Notes: generated by a model from the sequence alone, not told the origin. 64,000 nt of DNA from Magnetococcales bacterium (GCA_002753565.1 PEAM01000022.1:1-64000), one strand, 5' to 3'; shown: positions 25,193 to 33,689, counted from the stretch's first letter. A program made the numbers and translations.

Positions 25193-26672
25193 TATTGATT
25201 TCCCCGGTCACGGCGGCCGCTCCAAACAGAGCCCCGTTGACCAAACCCCGCTCCAGCAGCTCCTGTACCGGCTCAGATTTTAAATCAGGATAGAGAGCGA
25301 GCAGCTTCTCCATTGCCTCTTCATAACTGTCGGAATTCTCGATGGCGGAAATAATCATCTCCTCATTTTCGGCCATGGCTGTCTGAGCTTCCGGTAGCAA
25401 CTGATCAACCAGACCATCCACCGCCGTCTGGGGATGACTCTCTGACAGCTCAGAAAAATCAGCAGACTCTTTCAACGCCGACTTTCCACTACTACCGAGA
25501 ATAATTACATCCTCTCCATTGGCCGGGATCGGCAGGTTCAGCCGCTCATAGACCATAGATCGGGATACCGGTAGCTCTACACCCAGATCCTTGATCTCCT
25601 TGAATGCGGAGAGCCACGCCTCGTTGGGCTGATCCTCTTCGAAAAACTCAAACCGGGGCGGAGTCACTTCTTCACCAAAATTCAGCCGCACCATCGGCCC
25701 AATCAAATCCCGACACAAAGCACCTGCAATCATCTTGCCATCAGCGCCAACTAACATCTTCAATATGTCCAGATGGGTTTTGGCCGCCGCATGGCTCGCT
25801 TCTCCCTTGACCTCCGTGGTCAGATTCTGACCCAGAATCGCCTTGGAGATTTCACCGTTGCAAAACTCTGCTTTGCTTTTAAATGCCTCTCCACCGTTCT
25901 TGCTGTCGATCTTGGCGATCTCCGCCGACTGATCCGCCCGGATCGCCACCGCCGCATCCCGAATAGCCGCCTGCAAATTAGCCAGAAGCTGATCAATTTC
26001 GGGTTGTTTGGCCTTTGTATCGTATTTTCCGATCAAAAAAGGCGTGCCGTATTTTTCCAAAAACTGTGCCCAGAAGGTCTGAGAGGCATGTTTGAAAAAA
26101 TAGGACCAAAAAATGACCGAAAAAAGTGCCTTGCCGTATGGGTTGTCGTAGGTCGGCTGGTTACGGGTTAGAATAAACTTGCCAGATGGCACTAAGACTC
26201 CTTCTACGGGATGCTCTCTGGTAAATAGTTTTAACTTTCCTTCTCCGTCGAATGCAAAACGCCGATGAGGACGGTCGATAACCTGCTCCACACCCCACTG
26301 TTTACCATCAGGCTGCCACAAGATTTCTGAAGCGGCAAACCCCCAAAATACTGCCCGGTGCATATCAGAGATAATCCGCCCCATATCCAGCCCTTCAAGC
26401 ACTTCGGCAACAAAATCCCGTGCCTTGATGGCCGTAGCTGAACTATCCGGCTGCACCAACCGCCACTCCTTGGACTGCACCAACAATTGCCGGGTGGAGA
26501 CGACGCTGGATACGTGAGCATCCATCTCAACATCCCGATAGATCGCCCAAGTATGACCGCTCTTTTCCAATACACGATCCGGGTTGGGCAAAATCCCCAT
26601 CAACTCCGTCCAACGATTGGGATCGTTGGCCATCCCAGCCAGGTTTTCCAACAACCATTTTTGCTTGATCAT
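25185..26672 (-). CDS. Portal protein, Mu gp29-like (DUF935)
   Basis: 495-residue portal protein, part of the packaging motor vertex. The DUF935 layout is clear: LPNPDRVLEKSGHTWAIYRD, LVQSKEWRL, YGKALFSVIFWSYFFKHAS (about 170-190), FLEKYGTPFLIGKYD and LILGQNLTTE. Gene order small terminase, large terminase, portal, gpF is the Mu order. Confidence 0.92.
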   Translation of the reverse strand: MIKQKWLLENLAGMANDPNRWTELMGILPNPDRVLEKSGHTWAIYRDVEMDAHVSSVVSTRQLLVQSKEWRLVQPDSSATAIKARDFVAEVLEGLDMGRIISDMHRAVFWGFAASEILWQPDGKQWGVEQVIDRPHRRFAFDGEGKLKLFTREHPVEGVLVPSGKFILTRNQPTYDNPYGKALFSVIFWSYFFKHASQTFWAQFLEKYGTPFLIGKYDTKAKQPEIDQLLANLQAAIRDAAVAIRADQSAEIAKIDSKNGGEAFKSKAEFCNGEISKAILGQNLTTEVKGEASHAAAKTHLDILKMLVGADGKMIAGALCRDLIGPMVRLNFGEEVTPPRFEFFEEDQPNEAWLSAFKEIKDLGVELPVSRSMVYERLNLPIPANGEDVIILGSSGKSALKESADFSELSESHPQTAVDGLVDQLLPEAQTAMAENEEMIISAIENSDSYEEAMEKLLALYPDLKSEPVQELLERGLVNGALFGAAAVTGEINNG

Positions 26673-28250
26673 CTAAAATCCCCGTAAAATACGACGGATA
26701 CCACCACCTGGTGGTGGTCTAGAGTGAATCTCGGTGGTGCCTTCATACGCTTCCTCTCGAGCTGCTGCCCAGGCCATCGCACCAGCGACCGCACTATCGG
26801 CATGACGCTGACCACCATCACTGCCTTTGGCTCGGGCATCGGGTGGGATAAAGGGCCGACCATCCTTCAAAACCACCAATCGGTGGTCGGCAATAATATC
26901 CTCGGACTCCGGTGCCACGATAGACTGATCCTCATACGCCTGATGCCAAGCAGTCATGTGCAAGCCGTACCAACTGGCGGAAGTCATCACACACTCCACA
27001 AGAACCTCTCCATAACGCTGTATGGCCGCTTCTGCATGGGATTGACCATTACCGCGAGCATCCAATTTGATGTGATGAAAAAGCGGTACGTTGTCGATGA
27101 TGTAGAAGAGAACCAACTGCTGCATATCGAACGGGATATTGCGCATCTCCAAAAGAAAAGGGGTCCGCCACAGATCTTTTCGAACCTCCTGCAACGGCCA
27201 GATATCTGACAAATCCCCGCTACGACCGAAATCCTGTCCCAGTGCCGTGCGTTGATCCGGCGGCATAGCATCGATAACCGGTTTTAAATACTCCTCAATC
27301 CAGCCGCGGGTGATCAGCTCCCGGTCGGGATTCAAAAAAAACTCCGACTCACGGGAAAATAGCAAAACCGGAATATCCGGCTCCATACAGTTTTCCACCA
27401 AAATACGGGAGAAGTAAGCACCGCTGCCCCGCTTGGGCATCACGCTTAACTCCTCTTCCGCATCCTCTCGGTTAGGATAGGTGGCATAGACTTCAGCCCG
27501 ATACTGCTCTTCCCCTTCCTCGCTCCACTCATTTCCACTAATCAGACAGACCCGACGATAGAATCCCTGGCGCAAGGCATCATCAAAGGTAACCCGATGT
27601 CGGCTCCAGTTCAGATTGCCCGCCTGAATATCCCGGATCAATTGATTGAAATGGTTCTCCTCACTGTTGTGGGTAGAGACAATATCCACCCGACCGCCCC
27701 ACATGAGGAAGGCCAGCGCACCCTTGATCAGCTCTGTTAGATCCTTATGAAACGCCGCCTCGTCGATCCGGGCGTGACCCTGGCGACCCCGCCAGTTATG
27801 TGGATTGGATGACAACGCCTCAATCTTGAAGCCGCTAGCGAAGGTAATCCGGTAAGTGATGATATCCCGGCGTTCATCCTCAATGACCACCGTCTCTTTT
27901 TCCACATCTATAGCGTTGACAGCCGCTCCGGCGATCTCGGCAAAAAAAGCGCAGTCACCGATATACTCGGCGGCCATACGTTGGTTGTAGCCCATATAGA
28001 ACTGATCCATCCCTCCGGCCTCTTTGGATAAGGCAGCCTCAGCTACCGATTCAGCAGCCAGACAGCCCCAGGAAAAACCGATTCGGCGGGATTTTTCGGC
28101 AATACGGACCGGGCTTTTATCTTCATGCCATCGAGCCTGATAAGGGAGGAGTAATCGAAGTTCACGAATTTCATCCGGCAACTCGCTGGTTCGGGTTTTT
28201 TGCACCTCTTCAACCAGCTTAAGCGCACGCTCTTTTTCGCTTCTATCCAC
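26673..28250 (-). CDS. Terminase large subunit (Mu gp28-like)
   Basis: ATPase-nuclease that packages DNA by the headful mechanism used by Mu-like phages. Visible are the adenine/Walker A region (LLPYQARWHEDKSP, AEKSRRIGFSWG), Walker B ARIDEAAF near residue 170, and acidic nuclease residues (GQDFGRSGD, KLDARGNGQ, HADSAVAGAMAW). GTG 28250 has GGAG nine bases before it; a TTG five codons earlier is the alternative. It overlaps the small-subunit gene. Confidence 0.92.
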   Translation of the reverse strand: MDRSEKERALKLVEEVQKTRTSELPDEIRELRLLLPYQARWHEDKSPVRIAEKSRRIGFSWGCLAAESVAEAALSKEAGGMDQFYMGYNQRMAAEYIGDCAFFAEIAGAAVNAIDVEKETVVIEDERRDIITYRITFASGFKIEALSSNPHNWRGRQGHARIDEAAFHKDLTELIKGALAFLMWGGRVDIVSTHNSEENHFNQLIRDIQAGNLNWSRHRVTFDDALRQGFYRRVCLISGNEWSEEGEEQYRAEVYATYPNREDAEEELSVMPKRGSGAYFSRILVENCMEPDIPVLLFSRESEFFLNPDRELITRGWIEEYLKPVIDAMPPDQRTALGQDFGRSGDLSDIWPLQEVRKDLWRTPFLLEMRNIPFDMQQLVLFYIIDNVPLFHHIKLDARGNGQSHAEAAIQRYGEVLVECVMTSASWYGLHMTAWHQAYEDQSIVAPESEDIIADHRLVVLKDGRPFIPPDARAKGSDGGQRHADSAVAGAMAWAAAREEAYEGTTEIHSRPPPGGGIRRILRGF

Positions 28251-28791
28251 TGTTATTAACTCCAAGAAATAGGGAGTTGAATAACCCCATCTGCTCTCTG
28301 CTCAAACCCATCTGCCGACCACCTTCATTGATCGCCTTGGCCGCCTTCTCCTGAACCTCACGCTCAATCCGCTTGCGAATTTGATCTTCCATGTCCGCCG
28401 AAGACTTGACCGCTCCTTGCAGATCCTTCACGGCTCGGGACATTTCGCCGATTTCACGGGTTGTGAAATCCTTATCACTCTGCATCATCCGATCCTGGAT
28501 GATCATCAACATGCTTTGCAATGACTCTGCCAATACCTGGGTGTTTTGCCCTGAATTTTCATCCATATCCTGTCTGTTGGCTCGAGATACTTCACGCAAC
28601 ATGCGGACGTTACGGCGGACCTGATCAAAATCCAGTTTATAACGACCAACGGCAGAGCGGGATACCTCTGCTCCCCGCTCATTCAGGTAGGCGGTGATCT
28701 GATCCAGCGTGATTTGATCCTCCCTTAACAGGCGGTCCAGCTCCTCGCGTAGATCCTCGGGCAGTGCCTTGATAGACGATTTGCGACCCAC
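28243..28791 (-). CDS. Terminase small subunit, Mu gp27-like (DUF3486)
   Basis: 182 residues with the DUF3486 pattern: MGRKSSIKALPEDLREELD, an HTH-like VSRSAVGRYKLDF, and a long coiled-coil region with Met/Asp repeats. It should recognise the phage end and feed DNA to gp28. Starts at GTG 28791 with an AGGTG site. Confidence 0.85.
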   Translation of the reverse strand: MGRKSSIKALPEDLREELDRLLREDQITLDQITAYLNERGAEVSRSAVGRYKLDFDQVRRNVRMLREVSRANRQDMDENSGQNTQVLAESLQSMLMIIQDRMMQSDKDFTTREIGEMSRAVKDLQGAVKSSADMEDQIRKRIEREVQEKAAKAINEGGRQMGLSREQMGLFNSLFLGVNNSG

Positions 28792-28792
28792 T

Positions 28793-29095
28793 TCACACCT
28801 CTCCAGGCTGGGGACGACGTATACCAGGGACTTTTGTTTGGCCTAGCACACACTCATCCCCCCACTCTGTCAGAGTCGCCACCGTATAACGGCCCACCGT
28901 ATCCAGGGTCACCAGATTCATCCTTTTTAGCCATTCCAGCTGACCGAGAATCACTTCGCGGGAATAACGATGCCCGATCTGCTCCAAAGCGGTTTTGATC
29001 ACCACGTCGTTCAAAGAAAAATCCCCCTGATCATGCAGCAGGATCAACATATACAGCCGCATATCGGCAAAAATCACGTCCCGTGTGGCATTCAT
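28793..29095 (-). CDS. Phage winged-helix-like protein (Mu gp26 position)
   Basis: 100 residues containing an ArsR-like winged-helix pattern (SREVILGQLEWLKRMNLVTLDTVGRYTVATLT..GTKVPGIRRPQPG). This corresponds to what I know as the VpaChn25_0724 family, found in Mu-like phages between the DUF2730 gene and the small terminase. Role unknown, perhaps packaging-related. Confidence 0.75.
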   Translation of the reverse strand: MNATRDVIFADMRLYMLILLHDQGDFSLNDVVIKTALEQIGHRYSREVILGQLEWLKRMNLVTLDTVGRYTVATLTEWGDECVLGQTKVPGIRRPQPGEV

Positions 29096-29553
29096 GTCCC
29101 AGACCCATCCATCAATTTTCGATCCAGAAGGCCTCGACTTCTTTTCGCCTCCTCCATCGCGCCTTGGATCAGTAAGTCCACATTACGGTCCATCTTTTCC
29201 ATTCCAGCCCGCAAAGCCTTTTGATCTCCGGCCAAATCTCCCAATCTATCGCGTATTTCACGGCTTTCTGATTGAGTCGGTAATCGCGCTAAAGACTCCT
29301 TGAAGGAGCCAACAGCAGAAGAGAGCGTTCTCAGCTCGGCATTAAGTCGCTGCTCCTGCCGGTCGCCCTGCTCCTGCAACTCCTTGAGCATATTTTGCTT
29401 ATCGTCCCGAAGCGATGCTATAGCCTTATCCATTTGTTCGGTCGTAACAAAATGGGCGTTGATGGATCGCCAGGCCATATAACCGGCTACTTTGATCAGG
29501 GTAATCAGGCCGGAGAGAATCCATAACCAGATATCTTTTGGTATCGCATCCAT
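29092..29553 (-). CDS. DUF2730-like membrane-anchored coiled-coil protein
   Basis: About 153 residues. One N-terminal transmembrane segment (WLWILSGLITLIKVAGYMAW) is followed by coiled coil with ERLNAELRTL and LARLPTQSESREIRDRLGDL, as in Mu gp25-like DUF2730 proteins. ATG 29553 has GGAGAG upstream. Likely a lysis or spanin-like accessory. Confidence 0.75.
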   Translation of the reverse strand: MDAIPKDIWLWILSGLITLIKVAGYMAWRSINAHFVTTEQMDKAIASLRDDKQNMLKELQEQGDRQEQRLNAELRTLSSAVGSFKESLARLPTQSESREIRDRLGDLAGDQKALRAGMEKMDRNVDLLIQGAMEEAKRSRGLLDRKLMDGSGT

Positions 29554-29566
29554 GCTCACTGCTCTC

Positions 29567-30079
29567 CTATCCTTTGGCCGTCTTATTGGAGTGGTTGATC
29601 CGCTTACCGCCGTAATACCAGGTAACCCCGGTGATAGTAAGATAGAGCACCGCATCGACCACTGCTGATTCCAAGCTGCTTTTCGATTGGGTATGGATAT
29701 AGATGTAGGTGGTAAGAACCAATAAATAGACCGTGACCAGAGGCCGAATCAGACCCCGAACCACATCCACCCCAGTCAGCCAGGCTGAACCGCCGGCAGT
29801 AGAATAGGTGGCTCTGTCGGTTTTGTAGCTGGCAATCATTGCCTGGGACTCAGCAATCTGATTCTGGGACTCGGCGTTGATGCTCGCCACCCGCTCCTGA
29901 CCTTTAATCTCAAGCTCCAAGATAGTTCGCTCTTCCCGAGCCATCTCCAGTTTCTGCTGATGTTCCTGTTTGGCCTTGAAATGGCCAGAAACCGCCTCAA
30001 TGGCAGTACCGACAAGGCCGGTTGCCCCGCCGGATAAAATCGCCAGACCGCTATCGGCCAGGCTGCCTAAAATACTCAT
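29567..30079 (-). CDS. Membrane protein, candidate holin
   Basis: 170 residues. An N-terminal short hydrophobic Gly/Ala-rich segment (about 8-26) precedes a charged coiled region with EREERTILELEIKG-like composition, then two C-terminal transmembrane helices (LIRPLVTVYLLVLTTYIYI and AVVDAVLYLTITGVTWYYG). It lies between endolysin-like and DUF2730 genes in the lysis cassette, so a holin or holin-like role is likely. Overlaps the DUF5675 gene by four bases. Confidence 0.6.
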   Translation of the reverse strand: MSILGSLADSGLAILSGGATGLVGTAIEAVSGHFKAKQEHQQKLEMAREERTILELEIKGQERVASINAESQNQIAESQAMIASYKTDRATYSTAGGSAWLTGVDVVRGLIRPLVTVYLLVLTTYIYIHTQSKSSLESAVVDAVLYLTITGVTWYYGGKRINHSNKTAKG

Positions 30080-30564
30080 TCAAGTTCTCCCGTCACTCTC
30101 AGGGTAAAAGGTTTTTCGCCCATGGTTTCATAAAACGCCCGCGTCGCCGGTCGTGAGACCAACACCGCCTGTTGCGCCCCGATCACCCCACGCCGCCGAC
30201 CCGGTAGAATACAGCCGTGGGTATGGGTTTTAAGGCCCAACGCCCGATTACCGCCAAAATTCCCCGGATGAATCAGGATATGGCCCCGGCCAGGAACTCC
30301 AGTGACCAGATAGACCCAGCCATATTTAGGAGAGCGATGCCAGATGCATTGATAGGTGCCGGTAGGAATACAGGAGATATTGGGTTGGTTGTCCGCCCAG
30401 GGCGGTTCACAGGTAAAGGGTCCCGGCTCGCCATGGATAATTAGTTGGCCGAATGTGCCGTGTGGGCCGGACTCGGAACGGGCCAAAACCACCTCGGCGG
30501 ATTGCTCCACCGGTGGCTTGGGCTTACGCCGGAATGGTTTGGGTATGGGTATATGAAAAGTCAT
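30076..30564 (-). CDS. DUF5675-like protein, candidate endolysin
   Basis: 162 residues. The core (FTCEPPWADNQPNISCIPTG, then YQCIWHRSPKYGWVYLV, GHILIHPGNFGG and THTHGCILPG) matches the DUF5675 family, in which Cys and His of HxGN and GCILxG resemble an L,D-peptidase active site. As first gene of the lysis operon it is a peptidoglycan hydrolase candidate. ATG 30564 is preceded by a hairpin that could mask its ribosome site. Confidence 0.7.
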   Translation of the reverse strand: MTFHIPIPKPFRRKPKPPVEQSAEVVLARSESGPHGTFGQLIIHGEPGPFTCEPPWADNQPNISCIPTGTYQCIWHRSPKYGWVYLVTGVPGRGHILIHPGNFGGNRALGLKTHTHGCILPGRRRGVIGAQQAVLVSRPATRAFYETMGEKPFTLRVTGELE

Positions 30565-30617
30565 GCCGGTCAAAATAGACCGGCACTCCGTGCCGAGTGA
30601 TGGTGACAGGTGTCACC
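30565..30617 (-). promoter_or_regulatory. Candidate late lysis promoter with palindrome and leader hairpins
   Basis: The palindrome GGTGACAGGTGTCACC (30602-30617; 20-bp identity with the copy at 23589) lies between antirepressor and lysis genes. It is followed in the direction of transcription by GGCACGGAGTGCC and GCCGGTCTATTTTGACCGGC dyads that reach the endolysin start, with a TATTTT -10 candidate within. This is where Mu has the C-activated Plys promoter. Confidence 0.6.
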
Positions 30618-30626
30618 CTTGCCAAA

Positions 30627-31400
30627 TTAACGTATGGATGCTTGGTAGGGCTGTAGTGTCAGTGTTGCTGTTTCAAGCGGATTTTTCAAGCGGCTTTCCA
30701 GCCAATCAAATGCCTGATCGAAATCATCCAGATGAAATCCTAGCATGCCGGAGCAGAAACGACTGTCCAATACCAGCAACATCCCCTCACGGGTCAGATT
30801 ATAGGCATTGCATAAGCGATTGTGGGCGGAGCGATAGGGTGCATAGTGAATATGCTTCTCGCGGAATGCACCCTGTAGCTCCATCCGATCGATACGGCGC
30901 ATCAGTGAGTAATGGTGGCGATTGACATTATAGGCCAGCACCGTGGAATGGATGAACGGCTTGCCGTTGATCACCTCCAAATCCGGCATCCCCTTCGGGG
31001 TCGTCACCGTGCCGTTGGGTAGGGTGTTGAAACGGGGGTTACGAACCACCCCTTCGGTCCAGTATTTCCAAAGTGCGTCATCGCACTCGTTTTGGAACAG
31101 AATGATTTGATCGCGGATCTCTGGCTTGGTCCGGCTAGCTTGAATAGTAGCAAGCCAACCGAATAGCTTTCGGTGAGGAATGCAAATCATTTCACGCTGT
31201 TTTCCATCCGCTGCAACCGTGGTCATTATGACCACGGTTAAACGTTGCCGATGTTCATCAATTCTCCGATATTGAGCCTTCCAATCCAGCCCCATCGCCT
31301 CAACAATGGGTCTCATAGGGACATAAGGCTCACCATCCCTATCAATGATGAACAAGTTGTATTTATGGAATGGGACAGGGATCAATGATGAAATGATCAT
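30627..31400 (-). CDS. Phage antirepressor (P22_AR_N / Rha-like)
   Basis: 257 residues. The N-terminal part (LFIIDRDGEPYVPMRPIVEAMGLDWKAQ..RID) is a P22 antirepressor N-domain, also with RKLFGWLATI and RDQIILFQNECDDALWKYW. The C-terminal part (NRHHYSLMRRIDRMEL, NAYNLTREGMLLVLDS) resembles Rha-type regulatory proteins. It should counteract a repressor or regulate the switch to late expression. It lies directly upstream of the lysis promoter. Confidence 0.85.
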   Translation of the reverse strand: MIISSLIPVPFHKYNLFIIDRDGEPYVPMRPIVEAMGLDWKAQYRRIDEHRQRLTVVIMTTVAADGKQREMICIPHRKLFGWLATIQASRTKPEIRDQIILFQNECDDALWKYWTEGVVRNPRFNTLPNGTVTTPKGMPDLEVINGKPFIHSTVLAYNVNRHHYSLMRRIDRMELQGAFREKHIHYAPYRSAHNRLCNAYNLTREGMLLVLDSRFCSGMLGFHLDDFDQAFDWLESRLKNPLETATLTLQPYQASIR

Positions 31401-31657
31401 TATTCTTCTCCTTGGCGCTCAATTACACGGGCTCTACCCAAATCCTCTTCGATATCGACCAAAGCATACGTGAGATCATTGAGCAACAAGCACAAACCCG
31501 AAGGCAGGATCTGAATCCGCTCATCGTCCGGGACGAAAGAAACCAAGCTGTGGACGGCGTCCAGACGTCGTTGTAGATCCTGAACTTTGGTCAAGGCTTT
31601 ACAGCGAAGGGAGTCAGCCTCGGAAACTAGGGTAAACGGAGTGTGTGGCGTGGTCAT
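31400..31657 (-). CDS. Small phage regulatory-region protein (85 aa)
   Basis: Begins MTTPHTPFTLVSEADSLRCK. Helical, acidic C-terminus. Chosen start ATG 31657 has GAGGAG upstream; the much longer in-frame upstream extension to 32026 lacks a start signal. Family not recognised. It lies between the palindrome-bearing leader (31658-31979) and the antirepressor and overlaps the latter by one base. Confidence 0.6.
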   Translation of the reverse strand: MTTPHTPFTLVSEADSLRCKALTKVQDLQRRLDAVHSLVSFVPDDERIQILPSGLCLLLNDLTYALVDIEEDLGRARVIERQGEE

Positions 31658-31979
31658 GGTTTTTGCTCCTCGAGTAGCAATTGCCGGAGCGAAAACACTT
31701 CTTAAGGTATTGAGACTCCGGGGGTTAAGAACCCACACGAGGTTGGGCCAGGATGCCTTTAGGCCGAAGCCCTGGACATACGCAACCTGCCCCCGGAGAA
31801 CAGAGATTAAATGCGGATGGTATGGCCTCGGAAGAGGTGAGGTGTTTCGATAATCGAAACACCTTTGAATGGAATTCCGGGCGCAAAAATACCGCCAAAG
31901 CTGTCGGGGGCGGGTGACCGCCTCGTGTTTGGAGTTCTTAAGCTCCGCACCCAGAAATACGGCAAAAATGTAATCTATG
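31658..31979 (-). promoter_or_regulatory. Leader region with long perfect palindrome
   Basis: About 320 bases without a convincing gene. At 31840-31864 lies AGGTGTTTCGAT-A-ATCGAAACACCT, a 12+1+12 perfect dyad suited to a dimeric repressor or to a hairpin. In the reading frame upstream of the 85-aa gene the sequence spells LPRPYHPHLISVLRGQVAY and similar text; this recalls recurring Ash/Icd-type phage ORFs, so a regulatory RNA or a small conserved protein is possible. Confidence 0.5.
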
Positions 31980-32420
31980 TCAAGCATTTTGATTATGATC
32001 AAAACAAAGCACCCCCTGCCGATCATCCTTTTTTTTGCTTTTCAAATGCCGTTCAACCCGTCTGTAAATGGTACGACGAACACATTTATGTTTCCGGGCC
32101 AATGTATCAGCCGTAACACCGGGTTTGCCGTATTCTGAAATAATCTCCTTATCACGTAGGATCTCCAACGCCCGTGCGCAACGAGGAACGTCGATGGCCT
32201 CTCCGTCGAAATAGACCGCCAGCATGATAGCCCGATCCAACCCCACCTTTAAAGCCAGGGTATGATCCTCCCCATCGGCCCGAATTGTTTTCGGGGAGGG
32301 AATCGCCAACCGGGTACCACCCCAACTCTCCACTACCTCCCAGGCCGCTGCCATATCACCATGAAAGGCGTGGACGATATCCTGGGCCAACGGTGGCAGA
32401 TCTTCCAGATCCAGATCCAT
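31980..32420 (-). CDS. Mor/C-family transcription activator
   Basis: About 146 residues. The C-terminal region (ALEILRDKEIISEYG, VTADTLARKHKCVRRTIYRRVERH) is the helix-turn-helix of the Mu Mor/C family, which forms dimers and activates middle or late promoters. The N-terminal DLDLEDLPPLAQDI block is the dimerisation type seen in Mor. Position at the end of the early region, before the lysis operon, fits the role of C. Likely targets are the two identical palindromes at 30598 and 23589. Start 32420 overlaps the GemA stop as TAATG. Confidence 0.85.
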   Translation of the reverse strand: MDLDLEDLPPLAQDIVHAFHGDMAAAWEVVESWGGTRLAIPSPKTIRADGEDHTLALKVGLDRAIMLAVYFDGEAIDVPRCARALEILRDKEIISEYGKPGVTADTLARKHKCVRRTIYRRVERHLKSKKKDDRQGVLCFDHNQNA

Positions 32421-32923
32421 TACGGCTCCCAACCTGGAGCATTCTCCCGTTTACACTGTTTGTTCAAAGCACTGATCACGGCTCGCAGTTGCTTGGAATC
32501 CAGATGCTCGACAACAACCTTCACATCCGGCTGGTTGCGAAATAATTGTTTTTTGGCTACACCATCGGCATAAGCGAGAAATTCCGGGGTATCCTTCGGT
32601 CCCAGTTTGCCCAGCAGAGCGCATAATCGGATGATCTTGTTGATCTGACCCTCCCGACCTTTCGATGGCTTGGTCCGTCCGTGCCAGCCAGGAGAGGATG
32701 GGGCTGCTCTGCCGACTGGTAGTGCTTTACGGCTCTTGGCCGCCTTCGGTTTCCAGCCCTTTTCCTTAAAAATCCCGATTAACTTCCCGGCTTGACGATC
32801 GCTGAGATCTTTGGAGCTGCTGCACTTAAAATAATCATGGAGCATGCCCCGATAGAGATCATCAGATAACCCCAGCTCCTTTTTGGCAATATGGATTTTT
32901 GCCAATGCGGCACGTCCCGGCAT
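32420..32923 (-). CDS. GemA / Mu gp16-like protein (DUF1018)
   Basis: About 167 residues starting at ATG 32923 with AAGGAG in front. The DUF1018 signature is clear: ALAKIHIAKKELGLSDDLYRGML at the N-terminus (as segments KIHIAKKELGL and DDLYRGML), then LIGIFKEKGWKP. In Mu, GemA modulates host gene expression and DNA supercoiling. It directly precedes the Mor/C gene. Confidence 0.85.
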   Translation of the reverse strand: MPGRAALAKIHIAKKELGLSDDLYRGMLHDYFKCSSSKDLSDRQAGKLIGIFKEKGWKPKAAKSRKALPVGRAAPSSPGWHGRTKPSKGREGQINKIIRLCALLGKLGPKDTPEFLAYADGVAKKQLFRNQPDVKVVVEHLDSKQLRAVISALNKQCKRENAPGWEP

Positions 32924-32925
32924 GG

Positions 32926-33093
32926 TTACCTCTCCTTCTTTGATTGGTTGATTGGCCAAGAACGGGTTGTCTCCAGTGCTCCCGGTGGCAAAGCCCACTT
33001 GCCACACCAAGGGCAATGCTCACCGCCCGGGCCATCCCCTGGTTTTTTGATGATCCACTCACAGCCACACCCCATACAGAGATACTCAGTCAT
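32926..33093 (-). CDS. Small zinc-ribbon protein (55 aa)
   Basis: ATG 33093 start. CMGCGCEW and CPWCGKW give a classical CxxC..CxxC zinc ribbon. Such small ribbons are common in phage early regions. No further assignment. Confidence 0.6.
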   Translation of the reverse strand: MTEYLCMGCGCEWIIKKPGDGPGGEHCPWCGKWALPPGALETTRSWPINQSKKER

Positions 33094-33165
33094 TCTGCTC
33101 TCCATTCGGCTGCTCATCAGACCGGAGCCGCCACGCTCCGATGACGGGGATAAAACCCCGTTTCG

Positions 33166-33318
33166 CTATACCTCGGTGAAGTCCGCATCAAGCCCCACTT
33201 TCATCAAACTCTCTCTATCCTCGGCTTTCAGGTCAAACCGGGTACCATCTGCCAAAGTGGCCCGATGAACCTTCCAGCTCTCTGGGTCAGTTGTCGTTGT
33301 GGAGCTATCAGCTTTCAC
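33166..33318 (-). CDS. Possible small ORF with unclear start
   Basis: From GTG 33318 the frame encodes about 50 residues (KADSSTTTTDPESWKVHRATLADGT.., ending GLDADFTEV). The same frame is open upstream into the 3' end of the GapR-like gene and there reads a plausible AKAFYELTEIYPVIASEW, but no ATG exists. It may be a decayed gene, a frameshift product, or use a rare start. A dyad follows its stop. Confidence 0.35.
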   Translation of the reverse strand: MKADSSTTTTDPESWKVHRATLADGTRFDLKAEDRESLMKVGLDADFTEV

Positions 33319-33380
33319 CCATTCCGAGGCAATGACCGGATAGATCTCGGTCAGTTCGTAGAATGCTTTGGCAGTCGGGG

Positions 33381-33689
33381 TTATGCCACATCCCCAACCT
33401 GTCCATGCAGCATGCCTAACGCCTGTTTGTAGAGATGGATCATGGCCTCTTCCTCATCCACTTCATGAGGGTCCATATTGCGAAGCCGGATAATTTTCCT
33501 CATGATCTTCGGGGCGAACCCTTGGGATTTTGCTTCTGCGTATACTTCCCGGATATTGGTACCTACCGCCGTTTTCTCCTCCTCCAACCGTTCTATGCGA
33601 TCAATGAAACGGTCAAGCTGCTCGGCAGCAATACCCTCACCATCTACTGTCTCCCCTGCCATAGGATCATGCTCTTCTGTATTCACCAT
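33381..33689 (-). CDS. GapR-like nucleoid protein (DUF2312)
   Basis: 102 residues with the DUF2312/GapR core: EQLDRFIDRIERLEEEKTAV, REVYAEAKSQGF, KIMRKIIRLRNMD. In Caulobacter GapR is a coiled-coil clamp that binds overtwisted, AT-rich DNA in front of polymerases and assists replication. A phage copy could assist transposition-replication or protect phage DNA topology; this is inference. Starts at ATG 33689 overlapping the Gam stop (TGATG). Confidence 0.85.
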   Translation of the reverse strand: MVNTEEHDPMAGETVDGEGIAAEQLDRFIDRIERLEEEKTAVGTNIREVYAEAKSQGFAPKIMRKIIRLRNMDPHEVDEEEAMIHLYKQALGMLHGQVGDVA

